The translations under genes and the position numbers were made by a program. Below the pieces are notes generated by a model. That model saw only the letters and a list, made by a program, of their open reading frames with translations, did not search any database and had not been told where the DNA came from. From an uncultured Prochlorococcus sp. (lineage in GTDB: Bacteria > Cyanobacteriota > Cyanobacteriia > PCC-6307 > Cyanobiaceae), in contig NZ_CACOFR010000005.1 of NCBI RefSeq assembly GCF_902626525.1, positions 44,409 to 108,408 of the forward strand: 64,000 nt of DNA, written 5' to 3'. The stretch's first letter is position 1. The number at the start of each line of letters is the position of its first letter. Of this stretch, positions 1 through 10,253 are shown in pieces.

Positions 1-1027
1 TTACTTTTTTTGGTAGGTTTTTAGTTTTCTCCCCTAATGTTTTTAGAAAGCTTCTAATAGTGCCTACTCCATTCGATTCTTGTGGCATATTTTCATAGGT
101 TTTGTAACTAGGTAAATTTTTCCCAGCTATTAAATACCATTCGTCTGCTAGCCAACAAAATCGAGTTCCAAGACTTATTTGTAATATTGCCTGTATTTTC
201 TCTACTTGTTTGATGATTTTTAATGCGTATTCTGGACTTATTGATTTTAATCCATCATTTTCAGGTCTAAATTTTGTCAGTCCTACGGGAACTATTGCAA
301 CGGAAAGAACTGTTTGAGAAGTTTTTTTGTAGAATTCTGCAAGTTCAAAAATTGATTTTTTAAGAATCTCTTCGTCATTTATATCTGGACATACAACAAT
401 TTGGGCATGTATTTGAATAGAGTTTTTTTCAAACCATGAAATTTGATCAAGAATTACTCCAGCTTTTTTATTTTTTAATAATTTCTCTCTTGTATCAGGA
501 TCAGTAGCATGAACAGAAATAAAAAGTGGGGATAGTTTCTGTTTGGAAATTCTCTCCCAGTCTTCTTTTTTTAAATTTGTAAGAGTTAGATAAGAGCCAT
601 ATAAGAAACTTAGTCGATAATCATCATCTTTTACGTAAAGGCTTTTTCTTTTTCCGCCTGGCTGTTGATCTATAAAACAAAATGGACAAGTATTGTTGCA
701 TTGCTTAATTGAATCAAATAATGCATCTTTAAAATTAATACCTAAATTGACATCTTGATCTTTTTCAATGCTTATATTGTGAACTTCATGATTTTTATCT
801 AAAACTGCTATGTCTAAAATTTCTTCACTAATGAGAATCTGATAATCAATTAAATCTCTTGGTTTTTTTCCATTAATACTAATAATTGAATCACCTGATT
901 CAAATCCTATCTCTTGTGCAATGGAATTAGCTTCAATACTTTCAATTTCTGCAGGGTTTATTTTATAAGTAATACTAGGAACCAAAAGATCACTGGGATC
1001 TTCTTTGTAATTAATTTCTTGCCACAC
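1..1027 (-). CDS. TIGR03279/DUF512-type radical SAM protein with N-terminal PDZ-like region (3' end truncated by window)
   Basis: Reverse-strand translation from GTG at 1027 (in-frame stop just upstream) reads VWQEINYKEDPSDLLVPSITYKINPAEIESIEANSIAQEIGFESGDSIISING... with radical-SAM-like CNNTCPFCFIDQQPGGKRKSLYVKDDDYRLSFLYGSYLTLTN; no stop before window edge. Confidence 0.85.
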   Translation of the reverse strand, partial: MWQEINYKEDPSDLLVPSITYKINPAEIESIEANSIAQEIGFESGDSIISINGKKPRDLIDYQILISEEILDIAVLDKNHEVHNISIEKDQDVNLGINFKDALFDSIKQCNNTCPFCFIDQQPGGKRKSLYVKDDDYRLSFLYGSYLTLTNLKKEDWERISKQKLSPLFISVHATDPDTREKLLKNKKAGVILDQISWFEKNSIQIHAQIVVCPDINDEEILKKSIFELAEFYKKTSQTVLSVAIVPVGLTKFRPENDGLKSISPEYALKIIKQVEKIQAILQISLGTRFCWLADEWYLIAGKNLPSYKTYENMPQESNGVGTIRSFLKTLGEKTKNLPKKV

Positions 1028-1205
1028 AATTTAAGGCCAAATTATCTTGTTTATATTTATTCTAAACTTATATATGACTCAAAGTGTATTAAATACTTTT
1101 AAAAAAATAAATATAGGTATCAAATTATGGCCCTTTGATTTATTAAAATATGTCATTCGCAGTTTTCTAAAACACGATTTAAATTAAATAAAATAACTTT
1201 TCTCG

Positions 1206-1973
1206 TTGAAAGAATTAATTACAAAAAATTTAGAAGTGAAAGATAAATTGAACTTTGAATTGCATAAGACAGTTGATTCAGATGAAAATAGTTTTTTATC
1301 AAATCCAACGTCTTTAAGATTGTGGTCTTCTTTTTTTGTAATTTTACCTATTTTTGTTCAAGCCCCTTGGGTGAGGTTAGAACCAATAAGTGCGCTTTGT
1401 TTTACGTTTATTATTATTTTAATGGCAATTGTTTTGAATCAGAAAGGGTCAAATAAGTGGTTTATTGTTAGTTCATTATTACTTGGGGTATCAGGCAGTT
1501 GGCTTGGTGGATGTTTGTTCTGGGGATGGTTAAGCCCATTCCCTATCCTACACATACCTGTTGAAGCTGTTGTTCTTCCATTAGCTTTAATTGGACTTGG
1601 TACCAATTGGAAAATAGGTTCAAGCTTTTATATCTCTTCTCTATTTGGAACTGCAATGACGGACATTACAATATTTTCAATCGGAATAATGGATCAATGG
1701 CGGCAGGTAATTACAGCAGACTCAGAAACTGCACCCCAAATTCTTCAAAAAACCTCAGAAAATCTCATCCAAATAAAATCATTATCTATTATTGTTTTTG
1801 TTGCTGTTATACTTTGGTTTATTTCAAAAGAAATTTTTGATTCTGCGACAATAAATACTACTACTGGTAAAGCACTCTTAGTTTCTAGTTATGTAATTCA
1901 AACGACATTAATTGTTGATGGTATTTTTATTGTTTTAGCAATTATGCAACCAACTTTTAGTGGATTGGTTTAA
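1206..1973 (+). CDS. DUF3120-like multi-pass membrane protein
   Basis: 255-aa hydrophobic ORF, TTG start, overlapping the nadB start codon; recalled cyanobacterial neighbour of nadB. Confidence 0.7.
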   Translation: MKELITKNLEVKDKLNFELHKTVDSDENSFLSNPTSLRLWSSFFVILPIFVQAPWVRLEPISALCFTFIIILMAIVLNQKGSNKWFIVSSLLLGVSGSWLGGCLFWGWLSPFPILHIPVEAVVLPLALIGLGTNWKIGSSFYISSLFGTAMTDITIFSIGIMDQWRQVITADSETAPQILQKTSENLIQIKSLSIIVFVAVILWFISKEIFDSATINTTTGKALLVSSYVIQTTLIVDGIFIVLAIMQPTFSGLV

Positions 1974-3640
1974 TGTTAAGGCCTCCATTTTCGCAAGAAC
2001 CGATACCAATAAATAATTGGGATGTAATCGTTGTAGGCGCTGGAGCTGCTGGCCTTATGACTTGTCTTGAATTACCCGCAAATTTAAAAGTTCTTCTTTT
2101 AAATAGAAATACTAGTAAGGTATCTTCCAGTAGATGGGCTCAAGGAGGAATAGCATCTGTTGTTAGAAAAGATGATTCATTTGATCTTCATGCTGAGGAT
2201 ACTTTAAAAGCAGGAGATGGACTATGTGATTTTCAAGCTGTAGAAATGCTGGTTAAAGAAGCTCCAGGTTGTGTAGACAGGTTGCAGAATTTAGGGATGA
2301 TTTTTGATCAAAGTTCTGATCAACTAGCTACTACGTTAGAAGCAGCTCATTCACGAAGAAGAGTCTTGCATGTGAAAGATCGTACTGGGCGAGCATTAGT
2401 TGAAGTTCTAGAAGATCATATTGAGAATAAAAAAAATATTCTTCACTGCAGGGGTGTAAGAGTGACTGAACTTCTCATTGAAAATAAAGAATGTAGAGGA
2501 GTTCAGGTTCTTGATGGAGCAAATTTATATTGGATTCAATCGAGAGCTGTTGTATTGGCTACTGGTGGGGGTGGACACTTATTTACTAATACAACAAATC
2601 CTGCTCAATCCTCTGGTGAAGGAATTGCTCTTGCGTGGAAAGCAGGCGCTGCTATCGAAGATTTAGAGTTCGTGCAATTTCATCCAACCGCTTTAAAATT
2701 TTATGGTGCACCTTGCTTCTTAATATCTGAGGCACTTAGAGGAGAAGGAGCGATCTTAGTTGATAAAAATGGTAAAAGTCCAGTTAAAAATCTTGAAAAT
2801 CGTGATTTAGCTACTAGAGATCAGGTGAGTAGAGCAATTATGAAAAATATGCATGATAATGGTGTAGATCATGTTGGCTTAGATCTTCGGTATATTGACC
2901 CAGAAAAAATTGTAGAGCGCTTCCCCACGATCTTAAGTCGATGTCAGGATTATGGCGTTAACCCTTTAAATGAGATTATTCCCGTAGCTCCTGCAGCTCA
3001 CTATTGGATGGGAGGTGTTAAAACTGATCTAAATGCATCTTCTACAAGGAAAGGATTATATGCAGTAGGAGAAGTTGCTTCTACAGGAGTCCATGGTGCT
3101 AATAGACTGGCAAGTAATTCACTAATGGAATGCCTTGTTTTTGCAAGAAAAATGTCTTCAATTGTTTTGAATGACCCTTCTAAATTTGAAAAATTTGATA
3201 GATCATTCCAGGAGTTTTATATTGATGATCCAAAAGAAGATCAAATTTCTAAAATTGCTGAAAAAATTGATGAATTAAGAAAACTATGTTGGTTAAATTT
3301 AGGTGTATCTCGAAATAAGGTAAATATGAGTAAATTTTTAAATTACATTCAAAATGATATAGATAAATTACATGAAAATGATTTACTAAATAGTCTTGAA
3401 AAAATAAAATTTGATCAAAAAATAAAACTTAGTGAACGTAATAGGAGAGCATTGAATATTTTACTTGATTTAAAGAATAGACAAATAACAACTTTAACTT
3501 TATTAAAAGCTTGTCTATTTAGAGAAGAAAGTAGAGGAGGGCATTATAGAGATGATTTTCCTGATAAAGATAAAAATTGGGAATGTCATACTAGACAACA
3601 TTTAGATCAAAAAATTCATAAAAGATTTATCAAAAATTAA
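1973..3640 (+). CDS. nadB: L-aspartate oxidase
   Basis: 555 aa; FAD motif VIVVGAGAAGLMTCLEL, SSRWAQGGIASV, HRAR-like TGRALVEVLE, GEVASTGVHGANRLASNSLMECLVF. Confidence 0.93.
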   Translation: MLRPPFSQEPIPINNWDVIVVGAGAAGLMTCLELPANLKVLLLNRNTSKVSSSRWAQGGIASVVRKDDSFDLHAEDTLKAGDGLCDFQAVEMLVKEAPGCVDRLQNLGMIFDQSSDQLATTLEAAHSRRRVLHVKDRTGRALVEVLEDHIENKKNILHCRGVRVTELLIENKECRGVQVLDGANLYWIQSRAVVLATGGGGHLFTNTTNPAQSSGEGIALAWKAGAAIEDLEFVQFHPTALKFYGAPCFLISEALRGEGAILVDKNGKSPVKNLENRDLATRDQVSRAIMKNMHDNGVDHVGLDLRYIDPEKIVERFPTILSRCQDYGVNPLNEIIPVAPAAHYWMGGVKTDLNASSTRKGLYAVGEVASTGVHGANRLASNSLMECLVFARKMSSIVLNDPSKFEKFDRSFQEFYIDDPKEDQISKIAEKIDELRKLCWLNLGVSRNKVNMSKFLNYIQNDIDKLHENDLLNSLEKIKFDQKIKLSERNRRALNILLDLKNRQITTLTLLKACLFREESRGGHYRDDFPDKDKNWECHTRQHLDQKIHKRFIKN

Positions 3641-4565
3641 GATCTCCCTGATAGTCGGTCTTTTTTGCCAATTCATTCAAGTCACGAGTACCACTAATTA
3701 TTTCTCCATTGATTTCCCAAGAAGGAAATCCACTGATTCCTTTTGTTTGGCATAGTTTATACTCATTATCTTTACCATCCTTAGCACATTCAACTACTTT
3801 TAATTCTTTAACTGCTTCCTTACCAAATAATTGTTTCTGATCGTGGCAATGTGGGCACCAGTATGCACTATACATAACAATATTGTTTTCACTTAAAAAT
3901 TTCGCAAATTTCACCTTTTGGGGAGAGCTTGAAGTGGTAATTCTTGGCGATACATTTTCAGTGGGGATTGCAACATCAATAGCATTAGAGGGGTCAACGT
4001 TTGTTGACCAAATTAGGCCCCCCAGCAGGACACTAATTGCTACAATGAAACCTCTAAAAATCATAGGTTCTCTACTTTCAAACTTTGCTCCAATCATAGA
4101 AATTATAAATATGGAAAATGATAAAATTGCTGAAACTATACAAAAAAAACAATATGCTTGTATCTTAAAAAACATTATATTGATTAATAAAAAGCTAAAT
4201 GTTGATGACGCACAAGATATTAGAAATACTAACCACCATAAAAACTTATTAAGTTTTTCTTTTGGGGAAATTAAATTAAGCGAAAGTATTATTGTGATAA
4301 CTAATATTGATAAATACGTTATAAATCCAGCTAATGAGAGAGGTATATTAACTTGATTATTTTCAAATAAAGTGCCCCAAGGACTATTCAAAACTGTTTC
4401 ACAATCATTTTGAATACCTGGGCATGAAAGAGAAGTAAATAATCCCCAGTTTTTTAAAGTAATCGAACCCGTGTCAACTATGCCTATAGTGCTAATAATT
4501 GCGATTATGATTTTTGGCCATTTCAAATCTTTTTTATTTCTTCTATTTAAAGTCTTAAGGGCCAT
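3630..4565 (-). CDS. VKOR-family protein fused to thioredoxin-like domain
   Basis: N-terminal TM domain with paired Cys (SCPGIQNDCETVLNSPWG, CFFCIVSA) and C-terminal thioredoxin-like YWCPHCHDQKQLFG; convergent 11-bp overlap with nadB. Confidence 0.85.
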   Translation of the reverse strand: MALKTLNRRNKKDLKWPKIIIAIISTIGIVDTGSITLKNWGLFTSLSCPGIQNDCETVLNSPWGTLFENNQVNIPLSLAGFITYLSILVITIILSLNLISPKEKLNKFLWWLVFLISCASSTFSFLLINIMFFKIQAYCFFCIVSAILSFSIFIISMIGAKFESREPMIFRGFIVAISVLLGGLIWSTNVDPSNAIDVAIPTENVSPRITTSSSPQKVKFAKFLSENNIVMYSAYWCPHCHDQKQLFGKEAVKELKVVECAKDGKDNEYKLCQTKGISGFPSWEINGEIISGTRDLNELAKKTDYQGDLNF

Positions 4566-4670
4566 ACAAAATGAAAGTTTGTTATTTACATTATCTATCC
4601 TAATATTATCTTGGCATGAGAGTTATATACGAAATGCTTTTTAAATCTTTTAATTTTTATTTTTCGAGTT

Positions 4671-6035
4671 GTGAAGCAAAAAAGTTCTAATGTAAAAGAA
4701 AAAAAACTATCTAAGATTGCATTTAGTCATGTTGGTTGCGAAAAAAATCTTGTTGATACTGAACATATGCAAGGTTTATTAGATAAAGAGGGTTATGAAG
4801 TTGACAGCAATATAAATGATGCAAATGTTGTTGTTGTAAATACTTGCAGTTTTATTGAAACAGCTAGAGAAGAATCTATTAGAAAAATTCTAGAATATAC
4901 AAATAAAGGAAAGGAAGTAATAGTTGCAGGCTGTATGGCTCAGCATTTTAAAGATGAACTTCTAAAAGAAATCCCTGAAATAAAAGGTTTGGTTGGAACA
5001 GGAGATTATCAAAAGATAGCCAAGGTTTTAGACAGAGTAGAAAAAGGGGAAATCGTTAATGAAGTTTCAAAAATACCGGAATTTATTGCAGACGAGAAAA
5101 TACCTCGTTTTGTAGATAAAAAAAAATTTATTGCTTATCTTCGTATCGCCGAAGGCTGCAATTATAATTGCGCTTTTTGTATTATTCCTAAGTTGAGAGG
5201 TCCTCAAAGAAGTAGAACAATAGAATCTATAGTTTCAGAAGCTAAAAGTCTTGCAAAGCAGGGTATTCAAGAAATCATATTAATTAGTCAAATAACAACT
5301 AATTATGGTCAAGATATTTATGGGAAACCATCATTAGCCAAACTTTTGAGTGAACTTTCTAAAGTTCCAATTCCTTGGATTAGGATACATTATGCTTATC
5401 CAACGGGTTTAACTTATGAAGTTATTAGATCTTTCAAAGATTCAAAAAATATAGTACCTTATTTCGATTTGCCACTTCAGCATAGTCATCCAGATGTTTT
5501 GAAGAGTATGAATAGACCTTGGCAAGCTTCTTTGAATGCATCAATTTTGGAGAAAATTAGAGAAGAAATTCCATCTGCGGTATTAAGAACTAGTCTCATT
5601 GTTGGTTTCCCAGGAGAAAAAAAAGAACATTTTGAACATCTTCTCGAATTTTTGAATAGCTATAAATTTGATCATGTGGGAGTGTTTATTTTTTCTCCTG
5701 AAGAAGGAACTGCAGCTTTTGATTTGCCAAATAAAGTATCCCCAGAGGTTGCAGAGGCAAGAAAAGATAACGTTATTTCAGTTCAACAAAATATCTCTAA
5801 AGATAAAAATCAGTCATATGTTGGTTCAAAAATGAAGATTTTGGTAGAAAAAATATCAGATAATAATGAATTAATAGGTCGTTCCTACAATTTCGCGCCT
5901 GAAATTGACGGAAATGTGATTTTATCTATGAACACTAATAAAGATTTGAAAAATTATATTGGTAAATTTGTTGAAGCAAATATTTCTTTTGCGGATGAAT
6001 ATGATTTGTATGGAGAGACTATTAAAATTCTGTAG
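4671..6035 (+). CDS. rimO: Ribosomal protein S12 methylthiotransferase RimO
   Basis: 454 aa; [18 protein letters not shown], radical-SAM [22 protein letters not shown]-terminal TRAM-like region. Confidence 0.92.
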   Translation: MKQKSSNVKEKKLSKIAFSHVGCEKNLVDTEHMQGLLDKEGYEVDSNINDANVVVVNTCSFIETAREESIRKILEYTNKGKEVIVAGCMAQHFKDELLKEIPEIKGLVGTGDYQKIAKVLDRVEKGEIVNEVSKIPEFIADEKIPRFVDKKKFIAYLRIAEGCNYNCAFCIIPKLRGPQRSRTIESIVSEAKSLAKQGIQEIILISQITTNYGQDIYGKPSLAKLLSELSKVPIPWIRIHYAYPTGLTYEVIRSFKDSKNIVPYFDLPLQHSHPDVLKSMNRPWQASLNASILEKIREEIPSAVLRTSLIVGFPGEKKEHFEHLLEFLNSYKFDHVGVFIFSPEEGTAAFDLPNKVSPEVAEARKDNVISVQQNISKDKNQSYVGSKMKILVEKISDNNELIGRSYNFAPEIDGNVILSMNTNKDLKNYIGKFVEANISFADEYDLYGETIKIL

Positions 6036-6039
6036 TTTT

Positions 6040-6132
6040 TTAAATTAACTTAACTGCTCTTAAGAGCTTATCTAATGCGAAAGCTGCTGCAAAACCAAAA
6101 CCAATAAATGCAAAATAGAAAATGATGTTCAT
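6040..6132 (-). CDS. petL: PetL-like cytochrome b6f subunit (30 aa), missing from the supplied ORF track
   Basis: Reverse strand ATG at 6132: MNIIFYFAFIGFGFAAAFALDKLLRAVKLI*, a single TM helix with the -KLI terminus typical of PetL. Confidence 0.65.
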   Translation of the reverse strand: MNIIFYFAFIGFGFAAAFALDKLLRAVKLI

Positions 6133-6197
6133 TAATTTTTTTTATTTTTATTTAATTTAACATCAGATAAAAAGATTAGATTTTTTCGTTTAATTTC

Positions 6198-6584
6198 TTA
6201 ATCTTGGATATATGGTAATTTTTTGTATAAACATTCTTCTGCTTTTTGTAGTTCGCGGCCTAAATATAGAGCATGATCGAATCTGGTTATTAAGTCATTT
6301 CTTTCTTCAGTGATCAATATTCCAAGTTGTTTCGCACTAATACCTTCAAAAACTTCATTAGTAACTCTTTTGTTTTGAGAGTCGCATTTTATTGGTTCAT
6401 TTGTTTCTGGGTCAAGCGCATATCCGTCATCATTAATATTATTTAGAAAGTGCTTTAAAATTATTTTATTTTCTTCTAAATCTACTTTTATAATAAAATA
6501 ACCCTTTGGATCTAAGTCTATGTATCGGTTGGATAAATTATTATCAATCTTTGTTTTCTTATCGAAACTTTTACTAGAATCCAT
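6198..6584 (-). CDS. DUF4346-like conserved cyanobacterial protein
   Basis: 128 aa, YFIIKVDLEENKIILKHF...GYALDPETNEPI; family recalled from motif. Confidence 0.6.
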   Translation of the reverse strand: MDSSKSFDKKTKIDNNLSNRYIDLDPKGYFIIKVDLEENKIILKHFLNNINDDGYALDPETNEPIKCDSQNKRVTNEVFEGISAKQLGILITEERNDLITRFDHALYLGRELQKAEECLYKKLPYIQD

Positions 6585-6644
6585 TCTTATAAGTTAATAA
6601 AAACCATATTAATAATATAATCTTTTGAAGAGCCAAAAAATTTT

Positions 6645-7799
6645 TTATTTAAAGGGTATAGATTGATTTTCAAAAACAATTTCCATTTCAGTTTGTTTAT
6701 TTACCTCATTTAGCCAGCTTTTAATTATATTTTCCATATTTTTGTCAAACCACTTATGCAAGCTAATGGTGCTTTTTGCAAAAAACCCCCTCCGTCTTTT
6801 ATGTTTACCACCTGCTCCAGGATCAAACAAATGGATACTATTTTTTATTGCCCATTCAATTGGCTGGTAGTAGCATAATTCAAAATGTAAATTAGATACT
6901 TCTTCTTGACTACCCCAATATCTACCCCATAAGTTGTTTTTATTTTTAACGCACATCGACATAGCCAAAATATCAGCTGAATCATTTTTTGATGCGCTAA
7001 AAAGTAAAAGATTTTTTTTATTATCAACAATTTTTTCGAAAAATGTAGATGTCAGATATTTACTTCCCCAAACTCCCCACCTAGAGCAATGCTGTTCATA
7101 AAAATTATGCATTTTTTTGAGGATTTCTTGGTTGATATCATCTTCATTAAAAATTTCTATTTTAATATTGTTTTTAGTAATTGATTTTCTCTCTTTTTTT
7201 ATATTTTTTCTCTGATTAGAGTTAAATCTAGAAAGAAAATCATCAAACGTTTTTTCTCCATTACTCCTCCATTCACTGGTGGTATTTATCCATTTATGGT
7301 ATCCCAACGATTTAAGATGGTTGCCCCAGTTTTCATCAATATATAAAAAATTACAACTTAAAATTTTATTTGTAATAGCAAATCTTTCGATATGGTTTAT
7401 AAGTAAATTTGTAATTTCTTTTTTATCTATATTTTTTTTATAAAGAAATTGATATCCATTTACAGGACTATAAGGACTCATTCCAATTAATTTAGGGTAA
7501 TAATTTAAATTCAGCTCTTGAGCCAATCTTGCAAATGATTGGTCAAAAATGAATTCTCCATAACTATGATTTTTTAAAAAAAGTGGAGCAATTCCTAATA
7601 TTTCTTCATTTTTATAAGCAACAAAATATAGAGGCTGCCAACCACTTTCTCTAGAAACACTTTTTGATATTTCAAGATTTTTAAGCCAAGTCCATTCATA
7701 AAATGGATTTTTGATTTCATTTGCTAATTCATTCCATATCTCCCTAGAGATTTCCTTAATTGACAATTTGACTTCAACTTTATTTATTCTTTGGTTCAT
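6645..7799 (-). CDS. GNAT/peptidogalycan-biosynthesis-like (COG3146) protein
   Basis: 384 aa; SNQRKNIKKERKSI, NLWGRYWGSQEEVSNLHFELCYYQPIEWAI, FDPGAGGKHKRRRGF motifs. Confidence 0.75.
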   Translation of the reverse strand: MNQRINKVEVKLSIKEISREIWNELANEIKNPFYEWTWLKNLEISKSVSRESGWQPLYFVAYKNEEILGIAPLFLKNHSYGEFIFDQSFARLAQELNLNYYPKLIGMSPYSPVNGYQFLYKKNIDKKEITNLLINHIERFAITNKILSCNFLYIDENWGNHLKSLGYHKWINTTSEWRSNGEKTFDDFLSRFNSNQRKNIKKERKSITKNNIKIEIFNEDDINQEILKKMHNFYEQHCSRWGVWGSKYLTSTFFEKIVDNKKNLLLFSASKNDSADILAMSMCVKNKNNLWGRYWGSQEEVSNLHFELCYYQPIEWAIKNSIHLFDPGAGGKHKRRRGFFAKSTISLHKWFDKNMENIIKSWLNEVNKQTEMEIVFENQSIPFK

Positions 7800-7816
7800 T
7801 AATTATTGAATCTATT

Positions 7817-8467
7817 TCAAATTTTTTTGTAATGGATGTGGATTTCATTATTAATTAAATTTTTAATTGTTTTTATTTCCCATAGTCTTTTGAGATTAAA
7901 AATCTCATTTGTTTGTTCTGGAGGGATCCAGGTATATCTACCTCCAATAATTCGTGGAATTATTGTAATTTTTATATCTGTTATTAGATCCTCTTTTATA
8001 AATGAATTTATAAGTTTTGCACCTCCTAAAAGAGCTAGATCATTTATCCCTTGTTTTTTGAGTGAAATTAAAGTTTTCCACCATGAATCTTCGAACAAGA
8101 GTTGTTTCTCGAATTCATTATTTGACGAATTATCAACTTTGCTTGAACTTATTAGCCATCTTCTAATTGGTTGGCGAAAGTATTTCCAATTACTGTTAAA
8201 TTTTTTGCTATTTGAAGCAACTATTGAAATTGGTTGGCTTTTTGATATTTTTGCTTCATCATTCCCATTGCGATTTTTAATTAGGTATGTTGATTCATGA
8301 GCTTTTAAAGTTCCTAAACCAAAGATTGTGGCATCTACCACTGATAAGTTTTGATTTAACATTTTCCTATCTTCTTCGCTTCCAAGATGTGACTCTCCAC
8401 CTTCAGGGAATGCAATTCTTCCATCAAGACTAGATGCTACAACTATTGTTACTCTTGGAATACTCAA
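7817..8467 (-). CDS. Stand-alone RibD C-terminal (DHFR-like) reductase domain protein
   Basis: 216 aa; VASSLDGRIAFPEGGESHLGSEEDRKML, ALLGGAKLINSFIKEDLITDIKITIIPRIIGGR. Confidence 0.8.
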   Translation of the reverse strand: MSIPRVTIVVASSLDGRIAFPEGGESHLGSEEDRKMLNQNLSVVDATIFGLGTLKAHESTYLIKNRNGNDEAKISKSQPISIVASNSKKFNSNWKYFRQPIRRWLISSSKVDNSSNNEFEKQLLFEDSWWKTLISLKKQGINDLALLGGAKLINSFIKEDLITDIKITIIPRIIGGRYTWIPPEQTNEIFNLKRLWEIKTIKNLINNEIHIHYKKI

Positions 8468-9402
8468 GCTTGCGCAACTAATGAATTTTCAAGTTTCATT
8501 TGCAGAGAATTTTGTATTGTTTGCTCAACATAAATCTCAGCAGCATTATTAGGACTTTCTTGGAGTCTAATCTTATGTAAATTTGCTCCAATATTTTTAA
8601 TGGGTGATGCCAGGATATCAGAAATATGTAATGCAATATTTTCACATGTTGGAACGCAAGTTTTGAAATATTCAATATCTTTATTTAAAAAAGTATGATC
8701 AAACTGTTCAACAATAAGATCATCAATAATTGATTGTAATGAAGGTAAATCACAAATCATGCCTGTTCTAGGATTTATTTGTCCTCGAACAGTCACATCA
8801 AGAAAATAGTTGTGACCATGTCCATTAATTCTAGCGCATTTACCATAAATTTTTTTGTTTTCACTTAAGGAGATTTCATCTTTGGCTAATCTATGAGCTG
8901 CATTGAAATGACTTTGAACTGTTAATAAAGCTTCCATGTTTTTTCCAAAATAATCTGCCCATAAAGTCGGGCTTTCATAAAGTCTTAAACTTGTAAGAGG
9001 TAAATCATCTTTTAAACGATTCCAAATAACCTTAACTAATGCTTCGGTTGTCGGAAGTATTCCATCCTGACTATAAATGTTAAATTCTGGCCAGACATCA
9101 TTTAAAAAACGAAAATCTAATTGTCCTGTGACCTCATTCTTAATAGAGTGTTTTACATCAGAGAGGTTCAAGACCATTCCATCTGAGTCTAGTTCTCCAC
9201 CCATTGATACAATGAGTTCATAGTTATGACCATGTCCAGGTGCAAAACTACACTTTCCAAAAAGAGATAGATTTTCTTCTGGACTATTTTCAGGAAGCCA
9301 ATAACGATGACTAGAACTAAAGCAGGCGCGTCTAGTTATGACGCATTCACGTCCCTTTCCATGTAATGAATTGGATTGTGGAGAAGTCATAGCTATCTGC
9401 AA
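8464..9402 (-). CDS. Tandem-domain 6-pyruvoyl/6-carboxy-tetrahydropterin synthase family protein
   Basis: 312 aa with two homologous halves: FSSSHRYWLP...FGKCSFAPGHGHNYEL and FNAAHRLAKD...YGKCARINGHGHNYFL. Confidence 0.85.
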   Translation of the reverse strand: MQIAMTSPQSNSLHGKGRECVITRRACFSSSHRYWLPENSPEENLSLFGKCSFAPGHGHNYELIVSMGGELDSDGMVLNLSDVKHSIKNEVTGQLDFRFLNDVWPEFNIYSQDGILPTTEALVKVIWNRLKDDLPLTSLRLYESPTLWADYFGKNMEALLTVQSHFNAAHRLAKDEISLSENKKIYGKCARINGHGHNYFLDVTVRGQINPRTGMICDLPSLQSIIDDLIVEQFDHTFLNKDIEYFKTCVPTCENIALHISDILASPIKNIGANLHKIRLQESPNNAAEIYVEQTIQNSLQMKLENSLVAQA

Positions 9403-9440
9403 TAATACTATCTTAAGGTTTTATATACGCTTTTGTCTTT

Positions 9441-9998
9441 ATGGAACAATCCATTATTGAAAAAACAGTTAAAAACATCAAAGGTAGAAGCATATTTTTA
9501 ATAGGTATGATGGGTTGTGGCAAGTCACAAACAGGTTTGAAACTGGCTGAATTATTGCAGTATAAATACATTGATTTAGATTCATTAATAGAAAAGTTGG
9601 CCAAAAAAAATATTAATCAAATTTTTAATGATGAAGGAGAAGATAATTTCCGTGAATTAGAAGCAAACTGCCTCAAAGAAACTATCAAAATTCCTTCATT
9701 AGTAATATCAACTGGGGGAGGCATAGTTACCAAATCAGAAAACTGGGGAATCTTAAGACAGGGAATAATTGCTTGGATAGATCTCGATAAAAATGTTGCA
9801 ATTGATAGATTGAAAAATGAAATTGAAAATAGGCCACTACTTCAGGGAAAGAATCTAAATAATTTATATATGAGTATTTTTCAATCTCGAGAACATTTGT
9901 ATTCTCAAGCAGATTTAAGAATTAAGGTAAAAAGTGAAAATATTGAAGAAGTTGCTATGAAAATAATCAATGCAATTCATAAAGAAATAATCAGTTAA
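9441..9998 (+). CDS. aroK: Shikimate kinase
   Basis: IFLIGMMGCGKSQTGLKLAELLQYKYIDLDSLIE, STGGGIV, RPLLQ. Confidence 0.93.
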   Translation: MEQSIIEKTVKNIKGRSIFLIGMMGCGKSQTGLKLAELLQYKYIDLDSLIEKLAKKNINQIFNDEGEDNFRELEANCLKETIKIPSLVISTGGGIVTKSENWGILRQGIIAWIDLDKNVAIDRLKNEIENRPLLQGKNLNNLYMSIFQSREHLYSQADLRIKVKSENIEEVAMKIINAIHKEIIS

Positions 9999-10252
9999 TC
10001 TGATTCAATTCTTACTGCAAACCATTTGATAACGTATCCTGATTTTATTTCTAATTCATAAGTGCTTTCCAATAATTCTTCAAAAAATTCCTTATCAGGA
10101 TCTTCTATCTTTTGATATATTGTTTGTGTTTCTGTCTTACTAAGCCAATTCTTCAACCATAAAATTGCTTCTTCCTTTGATACAATTTTTTCTTTTGAAT
10201 ATGGCTCTAACAATACATAATGATCTGATGCTCTTATTAGTGGATTTGACAT
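9995..10252 (-). CDS. Chlororespiratory reduction 7 (CRR7)-like protein
   Basis: 85 aa, MSNPLIRASDHYVLLEPYSKEKIVSKEEAILWLKNWL; recalled cyanobacterial CRR7 family. Confidence 0.6.
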   Translation of the reverse strand: MSNPLIRASDHYVLLEPYSKEKIVSKEEAILWLKNWLSKTETQTIYQKIEDPDKEFFEELLESTYELEIKSGYVIKWFAVRIESD

Positions 10253-10253
10253 A

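Noticed and set aside
914-1102. 62-aa forward ORF
   Set aside because: Overlaps antisense the start of the DUF512-type radical SAM gene.
3883-4356. 157-aa ORF antisense to the VKOR-thioredoxin gene
   Set aside because: Shadow ORF; the opposite strand encodes a recognisable protein with conserved Cys motifs.
7836-8300. 154-aa ORF antisense to the RibD-C gene
   Set aside because: Shadow of a recognisable reductase domain; no plausible product.
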